Shown here one piece after another: positions 13,082 to 19,487 of a DNA stretch of 64,000 bases. The DNA is from a virus. Under the pieces are notes generated by a model, which saw only the letters and a list, made by a program, of their open reading frames with translations, searched no databases and was not told the origin of the DNA. The stretch covers positions 1 to 64,000 of the IMG/VR virus record IMGVR_UViG_3300002334_000124; one strand, given 5' to 3'. Position 1 is the first letter of the stretch; the number at the start of each line of letters is the position of its first letter. The translations under genes and the position numbers were made by a program.

Positions 13082-13243
13082 ATGGCACCACAAGATAGAA
13101 TTCTCATCTGCAAAGAATGTCTGCCCATGTTCGATCTTCGCCCTATGGAGCGTGTCGATCTGGGCATATGTGTCGAATGCGACTTGAAAGAAGTCGGCTA
13201 CATGTACGAATCGGCCCTCGTCAAGAAAAGGGGAACCGAGTGA
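13082..13243 (+). CDS. Small zinc-ribbon-like protein
   Basis: Protein of 53 residues with two Cys pairs, CKEC and CVEC, spaced 20 apart, the layout of a small zinc ribbon. ATG 13082 follows the CCA of tRNA-Gln with no gap, and its ribosome site GGAGG lies inside the tRNA acceptor stem. Translation would therefore need the unprocessed transcript. The stop overlaps the next GTG as GTGA. Confidence 0.7.
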   Translation: MAPQDRILICKECLPMFDLRPMERVDLGICVECDLKEVGYMYESALVKKRGTE

Positions 13244-13344
13244 TAGTTCTACCTAACGCCATTATCGGGATCATCATTGGAATAGTGGCTGCCTTTTCTC
13301 TCTCTAGGATTATCCGATCTCGTTCATCTGATAGTGAAGACTAG
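13240..13344 (+). CDS. 34-residue single-pass membrane peptide
   Basis: Begins with GTG 13240 (GGGGAA upstream, GTGA overlap) and reads VLPNAIIGIIIGIVAAFSLS, a membrane helix, followed by a basic then acidic tail (RIIRSRSSDSED). The last base of its stop codon is the first base of tRNA-Leu. Confidence 0.6.
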   Translation: MIVLPNAIIGIIIGIVAAFSLSRIIRSRSSDSED

Positions 13345-13420
13345 CCTGCGTAGCCTAACTGGTAAAGGCGATGGATTTAAGATCCATTATTTGTGGGTTC
13401 GATCCCCACCGTGGGCTCCA
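13344..13420 (+). tRNA. tRNA-Leu (TAA), short variable loop
   Basis: Acceptor GCCTGCG/CGTGGGC, anticodon stem ATGGA/TCCAT with loop TTTAAGA, T-arm GTGGG/CCCAC, encoded CCA. Only five bases (TATTT) separate the anticodon and T arms, whereas bacterial tRNA-Leu normally has a long variable arm. Confidence 0.87.
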
Positions 13421-13437
13421 ATCAACAAAAGGAAATC

Positions 13438-13719
13438 ATGAAAACAGTAGATCAATTTAAGTCACTAATACTGACGAATCACCCGGACTGTCCTTACACC
13501 AGAGTACGCAATCATGTGTTTTGCGACCCGAAGGGTGAGAGGATTCTGCGACAGTATCTTTTGGACCTTAATGACGAGGGTGAGTATCCAGACTTGGAGT
13601 TCTCCAACGCAGATGACGAGCTGTACGTTGTCACTCGGCATGGTGGCGAGATTCATTTCTTCGATGTTGTGGCTGGCGTTGAAGTAGATCGCAATTCAAG
13701 ACAGAAGAATCAAGATTAG
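13438..13719 (+). CDS. Hypothetical protein
   Basis: Protein of 93 residues, unrecognised. It begins MKTVDQFKSLILTNHPDCPY and contains CDPKGERILRQYLLDL and an acidic segment. AAAGGA precedes ATG 13438 by six bases. It fills the space between two tRNA-Leu genes, the second of which begins right after its stop codon. Confidence 0.7.
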   Translation: MKTVDQFKSLILTNHPDCPYTRVRNHVFCDPKGERILRQYLLDLNDEGEYPDLEFSNADDELYVVTRHGGEIHFFDVVAGVEVDRNSRQKNQD

Positions 13720-13795
13720 GCCTCCGTATCCCAACGGTAGAGGAAACTGGCTTAGACCCAGTTCAGTGTGAGTTCGACTCTCACCGGGGGCTCCA
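13720..13795 (+). tRNA. tRNA-Leu (TAG), short variable loop
   Basis: Acceptor GCCTCCG/CGGGGGC, anticodon stem ACTGG/CCAGT with loop CTTAGAC, T-arm GTGAG/CTCAC, encoded CCA. The variable loop is five bases (TCAGT), atypical for Leu. Confidence 0.87.
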
Positions 13796-13799
13796 AAAT

Positions 13800-13885
13800 G
13801 GTAGGTTGACAGAGCCAGGTAATGTCCCTGGTTGCTAACCAGAGCGAGCCGAAAGGTTGCGGGGGTTCGAATCCCTCACCTACCG
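13800..13885 (+). tRNA. tRNA-Ser (GCT)
   Basis: Acceptor GGTAGGT/ACCTACC, anticodon loop TTGCTAA, long variable arm (GCGAGCC...GGTTGCG). CCA not encoded. Confidence 0.92.
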
Positions 13886-13919
13886 CGGATGGTGCTGCGA
13901 AACCCGCACCTCAGGCTGT

Positions 13920-13949
13920 TCGACAGGGCCGATGTAAATTGACTGTCGA
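13920..13949 (+). ncRNA. Leader hairpin before tRNA-Ser
   Basis: TCGACAG (13920-13926) pairs with CTGTCGA (13943-13949); it ends three bases before tRNA-Ser(TGA). Confidence 0.55.
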
Positions 13950-13952
13950 CAA

Positions 13953-14037
13953 GGTGGGTGGACTGGCGACGGGCCAGCCCTGTTTTGAACGCAGGTACTG
14001 TGAAAGCAGACGAGTTCGATTCTTGCACCCACCGCCA
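13953..14037 (+). tRNA. tRNA-Ser (TGA)
   Basis: Acceptor GGTGGGT/ACCCACC, anticodon stem CCTGT/GCAGG with loop TTTGAAC, long variable arm, encoded CCA. Confidence 0.92.
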
Positions 14038-14217
14038 ATCTAGGTTGTCCACGTCCTAGCAGCTGCGCCTAACGCGGGATTAAACCGTTAGGCGCCAGGT
14101 ACCAAAATCGTGGAAGAGCGTTGGTTCCCCAGGATGATTGACATGGGAACATCTGGCCCGGTATTGCGTGGAGTCCTCCCTAGCCGGGGAATAAATGAGG
14201 ACCTAGATCATCCACTT
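14038..14217 (+). ncRNA. 180-bp structured region
   Basis: No gene seen. A perfect 10-bp hairpin GCGCCTAACG/CGTTAGGCGC sits at 14065-14095. Then GGATGAT (14132-14138) pairs with ATCATCC (14207-14213), enclosing GTTCCC/GGGAAC and GTCCTC/GAGGAC hairpins, and ends four bases before the tRNA-like RNA. Confidence 0.55.
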
Positions 14218-14303
14218 GCGTCTTGCACGTCGTAGTGCTATTAGTCTGAGGGCCATGGCTACCAAAGATGAAAAGCAGGGTTAGAGTCCCTGAGGGCGCT
14301 CCA
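14218..14303 (+). tRNA. tRNA-like RNA, anticodon unresolved
   Basis: Acceptor GCGTCTT/AGGGCGC, T-arm CAGGG/CCCTG and encoded CCA are present, but the T-loop is TTAGAGT rather than TTC-type, and neither a normal D-arm nor anticodon arm can be drawn. It may be a decayed or highly divergent class II tRNA. Confidence 0.5.
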
Positions 14304-14304
14304 T

Positions 14305-14380
14305 GCTGACGAACCGAATTGGCTAGGAACCGGATTGCAACTCCGGTATTATGGGGGTTCGAGTCCCTCCGTCAGCTCCA
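14305..14380 (+). tRNA. tRNA-Cys (GCA)
   Basis: Acceptor GCTGACG/CGTCAGC, anticodon stem CCGGA/TCCGG with loop TTGCAAC, encoded CCA. Confidence 0.94.
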
Positions 14381-14381
14381 T

Positions 14382-14459
14382 GGGTGTGTAGCAAAAGTTG
14401 GTTTTTGCAGCGGCCTTTTAAGCCGACAAACGCGGGTTCGATTCCTGTCACGCCCACCA
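14382..14459 (+). tRNA. tRNA-Lys (TTT)
   Basis: Acceptor GGGTGTG/CACGCCC, anticodon loop CTTTTAA on stem CGGC/GCCG, encoded CCA. Confidence 0.9.
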
Positions 14460-14460
14460 T

Positions 14461-14532
14461 GGGTCACTATGTTAAATGGAAAACGGCAAGACTCTTAATC
14501 TTGAATTCGGGGTTCGATCCCCCGGTGACCTA
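14461..14532 (+). tRNA. tRNA-Lys (CTT)
   Basis: Acceptor GGGTCAC/GTGACCT, anticodon stem CAAGA/TCTTG with loop CTCTTAA, T-arm CGGGG/CCCCG. CCA not encoded. Confidence 0.9.
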
Positions 14533-14545
14533 CGAAATACAACTA

Positions 14546-14933
14546 GGGGCTGAATAGGCTTTCGACGTTGGTGAATAGATTGTTGACCGCAATCGGAGTT
14601 GCTCAGACTCTTGAAACAGGGCACCAAAATACACGGCGAACCAACATTCACCGTTGCTACCAGCGAGGACATCTGGTCTGCTTTCGAGCAGACTGAGCTT
14701 GTCTCTGTCTAGTAGCAGAGGGCTCAGCTGGCCCTTAGAACCCAACAGCTTGACTTCTAGCAAAGACTAGGTGGAGCACTGGACATACCATTGCAAGACT
14801 GTCAGGAGAGACTGACTGGTGGACGGCATAGACGGGTAACCGACTAGCCCCATAGTGGCCACTCACAGTGGCATGATTGTATCGGTCATCATGATGCATG
14901 CAACGGACGGGGGTTCGACTCCCCCCAGCTCCA
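14546..14933 (+). ncRNA. ssrA: tmRNA (transfer-messenger RNA)
   Basis: The 5' end GGGGCTGAATAGGCTTTCGA and 3' end GGGGGTTCGACTCCCCC-CAGCTCC-A are the conserved tmRNA ends; they pair as acceptor GGGGCTG/CAGCTCC. Length is 388 bases with pseudoknot-like repeats between. The tag frame that ends in tandem TAG TAG runs to 14709; reading from GGC 14635 gives 25 codons, or from GCT 14656 18 codons, ending in FEQTELVSV. Bacterial tags end in ALAA-like residues, so this tag is unusual. tmRNA frees stalled ribosomes by adding the tag. The full CCA is not encoded. Confidence 0.92.
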
Positions 14934-14943
14934 CAATTTATTT

Positions 14944-15029
14944 ACTCCCGTGGCGGAATGGTAGACGCGCTAGGTTGAGGGCCTAGTGACCGCAAGGTCG
15001 TGTGGGTTCGACTCTCACCGGGAGTACCA
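14944..15029 (+). tRNA. tRNA-Leu (GAG)
   Basis: Acceptor ACTCCCG/CGGGAGT, anticodon stem CTAGG/CCTAG with loop TTGAGGG, normal long variable arm (TGACCGCAAGGTCG), encoded CCA. A canonical Leu tRNA, unlike the other three. Confidence 0.95.
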
Positions 15030-15032
15030 CGT

Positions 15033-15109
15033 GGGCGTGTAGCATAACGGGTAAATGCACCCAGCTTATATCTGGGAGACAATGGGTTCAAGCCCCATTT
15101 CGCCTACCA
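15033..15109 (+). tRNA. tRNA-Ile (TAT)
   Basis: Anticodon stem CCCAG/CTGGG with loop CTTATAT, T-arm ATGGG/CCCAT, encoded CCA; the acceptor GGGCGTG/TTCGCCT has one mismatch. TAT is rare in bacteria, which normally use lysidine-modified CAT. Confidence 0.87.
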
Positions 15110-15110
15110 A

Positions 15111-15183
15111 CGGCATAGACGGGCTGGTTGCCCTGGTGATTCTGATAAGATTACTGCGCTCGGTTCGATTCCTAGTATGCCGA
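15111..15183 (+). tRNA. tRNA-Ile (GAT)
   Basis: Acceptor CGGCATA/TATGCCG, anticodon stem TGATT/GATTA with loop CTGATAA. CCA not encoded. Confidence 0.9.
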
Positions 15184-15189
15184 CAACAT

Positions 15190-15265
15190 GGGTCTTTGGT
15201 GTAGTTGGATGTCACATGAGTTTGAAAAGCTTAAGGCCGGGGTTCGAGTCCCCGAGGACCCACCA
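15190..15265 (+). tRNA. tRNA-Phe (GAA)
   Basis: Acceptor GGGTCTT/AGGACCC, anticodon stem TGAGT/GCTTA with loop TTGAAAA, encoded CCA. Confidence 0.92.
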
Positions 15266-15280
15266 ATCGAAAGGGAAGAC

Positions 15281-16384
15281 ATGACAGAAGATATTGATAT
15301 CGGCAAGTTGCTGGTTGAGGCCAACGAATGTGAGGATGATTTCCGTAGATGTTTTTCCCTCGACACTGACTACGCCTTTTCTCTGATTTCCCAGAACCAG
15401 ACGTATTTCTGGGAGTACGGTCTGAAACATCGCATCAAGTCTTCGTTCAAGGGTGTCCCTAGTTTCAATCTCGATTCCTTCATGAAGCTTCACGATCTGG
15501 AACTAACTTGTTCCTACATGTTGAAGACCGCGTCGGACTATCTAGTTCTTGCAAAAGATCGAACATGGTGTGCTAACGTCGATGTTCGTGGTGATGAGAT
15601 ACAGGTTACTCTTGATGCTGTAACAGCAGAGCGTGCTGTCGACCTTATGGTGGCCTGCGATTTCAGTTCCTATATTTCCCCCGTTAAAGACAATCACACC
15701 TCCATGCGGTTCTGGATGATGGGGCAACACGGCATGGAGCTTCACTCTAGAGATCTAGACTTTCCCATTTTCGAGGACATCGTCAAAAGTTACCCGACTG
15801 GAGTACGCAATGCCCTCAATGAGTTGGTCAACACTCCTTTCGGAGAGTCTGGCAACATCATTCTCTTTCACGGTCCTCCAGGCACAGGCAAGACTACGGC
15901 TATTCGCGCTCTTGCTAGACACTGGAGTAAAAACATGGTCTTCAATGTGATCATCGAACCTGATGTCGTCTTCGGTTCCTATTCCAACATCTACCAAATG
16001 AAGAATGGTGACTCTGATGACGAGGACAAGAAACTGATGTTCGTAATTGAGGACAGCGACGAACTAATCAGCGAGGACAGCAAGGCGCGTACTGGTCAAG
16101 CTTTAGCGAAATTGCTCAACATGACTGATGGCTTGATTGGACAGGGAGTGAGTTTCAATGTTATCATCACCACCAATGAACCGATCGACAAGCTACACCC
16201 TGCGCTTATCCGTCCAGGTCGTTGTTTGGCTGATATCCATTTCCCTCCTCTCACAAGAGAAGAGGCTGAGGAGCGATTCCCGGATAAGGAATTCAAAACC
16301 AAGGAAGTAACCTTGGCCGAAGCCTTTGCTCCACCACCAATTCGTTCAGAGAAGAAGGACCACCGTACTGGAACCTACCTCTAG
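15281..16384 (+). CDS. AAA+ ATPase
   Basis: Protein of 367 residues with one C-terminal AAA+ module: Walker A HGPPGTGKTT (197-206), Walker B LMFVIEDSDE (252-261), sensor 1 VIITTNEP (294-301) and arginine finger region PALIRPGRC. The N-terminal 180 residues are a phage-specific domain of unknown fold. Such single-module ATPases remodel proteins or nucleoprotein complexes; partners are unknown. It lies inside the tRNA array with tRNA-Phe just upstream. ATG 15281 has AAAGGGAAG upstream; a longer frame from 15188 would run through the tRNA and is rejected. Confidence 0.93.
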   Translation: MTEDIDIGKLLVEANECEDDFRRCFSLDTDYAFSLISQNQTYFWEYGLKHRIKSSFKGVPSFNLDSFMKLHDLELTCSYMLKTASDYLVLAKDRTWCANVDVRGDEIQVTLDAVTAERAVDLMVACDFSSYISPVKDNHTSMRFWMMGQHGMELHSRDLDFPIFEDIVKSYPTGVRNALNELVNTPFGESGNIILFHGPPGTGKTTAIRALARHWSKNMVFNVIIEPDVVFGSYSNIYQMKNGDSDDEDKKLMFVIEDSDELISEDSKARTGQALAKLLNMTDGLIGQGVSFNVIITTNEPIDKLHPALIRPGRCLADIHFPPLTREEAEERFPDKEFKTKEVTLAEAFAPPPIRSEKKDHRTGTYL

Positions 16385-16389
16385 GACAG

Positions 16390-16461
16390 GCCTCCGCTAG
16401 CGGATCTAGACTCGACCTTCCGAAGGTTGATGAAGGAGTTCAATTCTCCTCGGGGGCTCCA
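16390..16461 (+). tRNA. tRNA-Arg (CCG)
   Basis: Acceptor GCCTCCG/CGGGGGC, anticodon stem CGACC/GGTTG with loop TTCCGAA, encoded CCA. Confidence 0.9.
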
Positions 16462-16467
16462 AGATTT

Positions 16468-16541
16468 GCCCTCGCCAGTGGATTCTGGCCGCGAGATTCC
16501 TAATTTTGCTGGTTCGGGTTCGATTCCCGACGAGGGTACCA
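16468..16541 (+). tRNA. tRNA-Arg (CCT)
   Basis: Acceptor GCCCTCG/CGAGGGT, anticodon stem CGAGA/TTTTG with loop TTCCTAA, encoded CCA. Confidence 0.9.
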
Positions 16542-16542
16542 G

Positions 16543-16615
16543 GCCCTGCGCACTGGATGTGCAGTCGATGCTTCTAACTTCGACGTGTCAGGTTCGATTC
16601 CTGGGTGGGGCACCA
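16543..16615 (+). tRNA. tRNA-Arg (TCT)
   Basis: Acceptor GCCCTGC/GTGGGGC, anticodon loop CTTCTAA on a stem with one T-T mismatch, encoded CCA. Third of a tandem Arg trio. Confidence 0.88.
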
Positions 16616-16663
16616 CAAGGCAGATCTATTCAGTATGCTCACTCACAGAAAAGGGAGGGAACC

Positions 16664-17173
16664 ATGATGACTACCGGAGTTCTGGTCCTCAACGCCACAT
16701 TTGAACCGATCAACGTCATTCACCTTCATCGCGCTGTATGTCTCGTCGTACAGGAAAAGGCTGACGTGATTGAGTCTGTGGACGGTAAGACTTTCCGTTC
16801 GGCTAACACCGAGATTCCTTGCCCTTCTGTTGTGAAGCTTCGTTACTTTGTGAAGATTCCGTGGAAGCGAAGGCGTCCTGCAGTCACGAATCGTAACGTT
16901 CTTGGTCGTGACAATGATACGTGTGGCTACTGCGGTGGTGAGGCGTCTACCATTGACCACATTCACCCTCGCGCCCATGGTGGTACGAACGACTGGATGA
17001 ACGTGATTGCTGCTTGTTCGCCCTGCAATAGCACGAAGAGCGACCTAACCCTTGAACAGCTTGGTTGGGAACTACTCTTCAAGCCGACTATCCCAGCTGA
17101 TAAGACATGGCTGGTGGTGGGTTGGGCTGAGCGCGAACAACAGGCTAAGTATTTGCAGCACGCGACCATATAG
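16664..17173 (+). CDS. HNH endonuclease
   Basis: Protein of 169 residues. The N-terminal part (VLVLNATFEPINVIHLHRAV) is the typical opening of the actinobacterial and phage HNH family. The core has CGYCG, TIDHIHPRAHGG and NVIAACSPCNSTKSD, with both zinc pairs and the catalytic His. It sits between tRNA genes, fitting a homing or mobile role. AGGGAGG precedes ATG 16664. Confidence 0.92.
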   Translation: MMTTGVLVLNATFEPINVIHLHRAVCLVVQEKADVIESVDGKTFRSANTEIPCPSVVKLRYFVKIPWKRRRPAVTNRNVLGRDNDTCGYCGGEASTIDHIHPRAHGGTNDWMNVIAACSPCNSTKSDLTLEQLGWELLFKPTIPADKTWLVVGWAEREQQAKYLQHATI

Positions 17174-17179
17174 AGGCCT

Positions 17180-17254
17180 GCTCCTGTACCCCAATTGGTA
17201 GAGGGACCGCATTCAAAACGCGGCAACGTGAGGGTTCGACTCCCTCCAGGGGCA
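17180..17254 (+). tRNA. tRNA-Leu (CAA), short variable loop
   Basis: Acceptor GCTCCTG/CAGGGGC, anticodon stem CCGC/GCGG with loop TTCAAAA, T-arm GAGGG/CCCTC. Only six bases (CAACGT) form the variable loop. CCA not encoded. Confidence 0.85.
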
Positions 17255-17259
17255 CTGCT

Positions 17260-17332
17260 GCCTGTGTAACTCAGTTGGTAGAGTACTTCCATGGTAAGGA
17301 AGAAGTCCGGGGTTCGACTCCCCGCCCAGGCC
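17260..17332 (+). tRNA. tRNA-Thr (GGT)
   Basis: Acceptor GCCTGTG/CCCAGGC with one mismatch, anticodon stem CTTCC/GGAAG with loop ATGGTAA. Last tRNA of the array. Confidence 0.9.
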
Positions 17333-17356
17333 CTCAGAAAAACAAATGACAATTAG

Positions 17357-17397
17357 TTGAATAAAACGTATATCCATCCGATACTGTTCTGGATGGA
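17357..17397 (+). promoter_or_regulatory. Promoter with operator-like inverted repeat
   Basis: TTGAAT (17357-17362), a 17-base spacer, then GATACT (17380-17385). The inverted repeat TCCATCC (17373-17379) / GGATGGA (17391-17397) flanks the -10 box and would suit a repressor. The CCGATAC in the -10 also resembles sigma-28-type boxes. GGAGG follows, so the gene is leadered. Confidence 0.6.
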
Positions 17398-17405
17398 GGT
17401 ACGTT

Positions 17406-18956
17406 GTGGCTGTTCCAACTGATGAGATTACGGTAATAGGTCCTGCTGGTGGCGTGTTTGTCGTGCTGACGACAGACGAGCAGGAGTATTTCGAGAATCT
17501 TTGCGATCGATACACTAGAGACTATGCGTTCCAGAACGTTTCAGATCTTGCTGACTTAGAGCGTGTGATTCAGAACGAAGTTCTTTCACAGCGGTTTAAC
17601 CGTTTTCTGGGTACGGGCTTTGATTACTGGGGTGATCCGGTCTCGACTAAAGAGTTTACGGATGCAGTCAAAGGCCTGTCTCTCGAATTGCGCGGACTCA
17701 AGAAGGCTCTTGGAATTGATCGCATATCTCGCAAGCATGATTCGTCAGAATCCGTGTCGGATTATGTAACCAAGCTATTAGAGCGTGCTCGTGAATTTTC
17801 CGTAATGCGAAACGAGCAGACCACTAAAGTGTTAACGGTCTTCATGGAGTTACGCGCATTGGTTACCTTGCATGATAACTGCTTGAGTGGAGATACAGAA
17901 GTTTTGACTAGCAATGGTGTGGTTCCTATTGCTACGTTGGCCGACCTCAAGGCTACCGTTCTGAGTAAATCTGGATCCGGTAGGTGGGTTGAAGCCGAAT
18001 TCAAAAGCTTTGGAATGCAGCCTCTTATGGAAATTGTCTTAAAGAGAAATGGTGCAACGAAATTAGTGCGAGCCACGCCTGGGCATCGTTGGTATGTTAA
18101 CGGTCGAATCGTACGCACTGATGAACTGGATCCGGGCATGCGTTTAGATTCTTGTTGGGGTTCGCGTAAATCTGTGAGACCTTCACCACAGGGCGTGCAG
18201 GCGGGGATCGTGTATGGGGATGGGAGTTTAGACAAAAGACAAAAGTCAGGTTCGTTTGTAGTTCTCTGTGGTCTCAAGAATGAAGAACTTCTGAAGTGGT
18301 TCCCCAACAATGAAGTCAAACAAACTAAGGTGGGATTGAAGATCTGTGATCTTCCGCGTTCGTTTAAGTCTCGACCCTCTCTTGATGAATCGAGATCGTA
18401 TCTGTATGGGTGGCTCGCTGGATATTTTGCAGCTGACGGAACTGTGGACCGTAATGGATCACCTTCACTGTCTTCGACATCCTTTGAGTCATTGAAGATT
18501 GCCAGAAATGTTTGCTATCTGCTTTCGATCCCAACTTTGGGTATCTCGTCTGTTGATCGGATTAGCAACCTCACTGGCGAATCTTCAATACTTCACAGGC
18601 TTTCATTCCCAAAAGGTGCACTCGATCGAGAGTTCTTCTTGATTGAAGAACACAGGAATCGGTGGTCAGCCAGGACTCGGCTGGTCAAATCCTATGTTCC
18701 CGATTATGAAGTCGTCACGGTGCTTCCAACTGGTGAGGTGGAAGAGGTTTTCTGTGCCGTTGTTCCTGAATTCCAGAACTTCACTTTGGCTGACAATCTG
18801 CTTTCTGGTAACTGCACGGAGGAAGAACGTCGTACCCAAGGGGCCGAGATAGACGACATCTTGCAATGGCTTCGTGATTACGCATTTCCAGAGTTTGACA
18901 CCATAGACGCTGAGTTCATTAACTCCAGTCAGCGTTATTGGGTCCAGGAAATGTAA
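17406..18956 (+). CDS. Intein-containing protein before the terminase
   Basis: A 516-residue precursor. Residues 159-469 are an intein: it opens with CLSGDTEVLT, has LAGLIDADG-type homing endonuclease motifs (AGIVYGDGS near 262 and LAGYFAADGTV near 337), and ends VPEFQNFTLADNLLSGN before Cys 470. After splicing the host protein would be 205 residues, helical, joining ...VTLHDN to CTEEERR.... I do not recognise it; its position at the head of the packaging genes suggests a virion or packaging role. The start is GTG 17406 with GGAGG upstream and a promoter at 17357. Confidence 0.9.
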   Translation: MAVPTDEITVIGPAGGVFVVLTTDEQEYFENLCDRYTRDYAFQNVSDLADLERVIQNEVLSQRFNRFLGTGFDYWGDPVSTKEFTDAVKGLSLELRGLKKALGIDRISRKHDSSESVSDYVTKLLERAREFSVMRNEQTTKVLTVFMELRALVTLHDNCLSGDTEVLTSNGVVPIATLADLKATVLSKSGSGRWVEAEFKSFGMQPLMEIVLKRNGATKLVRATPGHRWYVNGRIVRTDELDPGMRLDSCWGSRKSVRPSPQGVQAGIVYGDGSLDKRQKSGSFVVLCGLKNEELLKWFPNNEVKQTKVGLKICDLPRSFKSRPSLDESRSYLYGWLAGYFAADGTVDRNGSPSLSSTSFESLKIARNVCYLLSIPTLGISSVDRISNLTGESSILHRLSFPKGALDREFFLIEEHRNRWSARTRLVKSYVPDYEVVTVLPTGEVEEVFCAVVPEFQNFTLADNLLSGNCTEEERRTQGAEIDDILQWLRDYAFPEFDTIDAEFINSSQRYWVQEM

Positions 18957-19487
18957 ATGAGTCGTCGAACGAAAGAATGGCAGGACACTCTTGATCGAAT
19001 TGAACGAGACGTTCCTGGAACCAAAGAAGTTGATTGGGCTGCCTTGTTTAGTGCCGATCGTTGGATTCTTGGTGATCTAATCAATGACGTTATCAAGATC
19101 AACATCTCTGAGAAGGGCAGGCCTGGTAAGCGTTCAGCTCAAAATGTCGGTGATATCGAAGCTGATCTAAAGAAACTGACCGGTGAAGACTACGCAGTGA
19201 GACCGTTCCCTGATGCCCTCCGAGAGGCCATGGGTGGTAGGTCTATTAGACGCGTGGCGTCTCAGTCCTACCTGGACAAGATGACTGTACATAGGCTCTT
19301 AAACGGCAAGGGCGCCCCCGCTACGGCAGAACAGATGGAATGGTTGGCGATAGCAGTACGAAAAGACCCAAGCTTCTTCATGGAGTATCGGGTTCTTTAC
19401 GTGTGCTCTGTGATCTATCAGATGATGATGTCGTCTTCTGAGGCTGCCACCATACAGTTCAACAAACTAAGGAAGGTAACGAAATGA
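18957..19487 (+). CDS. Helix-turn-helix protein, possible small terminase
   Basis: Protein of 176 residues. Residues 95-145 read as an XRE-like helix-turn-helix (SIRRVASQSYLDKMTVHRLL, then a second helix pair). It is three genes upstream of the large terminase, where small terminase subunits often sit, so DNA recognition for packaging is a fair guess; a regulator is the alternative. It starts right after the intein gene. Confidence 0.7.
   Translation: MSRRTKEWQDTLDRIERDVPGTKEVDWAALFSADRWILGDLINDVIKINISEKGRPGKRSAQNVGDIEADLKKLTGEDYAVRPFPDALREAMGGRSIRRVASQSYLDKMTVHRLLNGKGAPATAEQMEWLAIAVRKDPSFFMEYRVLYVCSVIYQMMMSSSEAATIQFNKLRKVTK

Noticed and set aside
13344-13795. Suppressor tRNAs for stop codons
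   Set aside because: Anticodons TAA and TAG read TTA and CTA (Leu); suppressors would need TTA or CTA anticodons.
8975-17332. CRISPR array
   Set aside because: Repeated T-loop words such as GGTTCGA come from tRNA genes; no regularly spaced identical repeats or cas genes are present.
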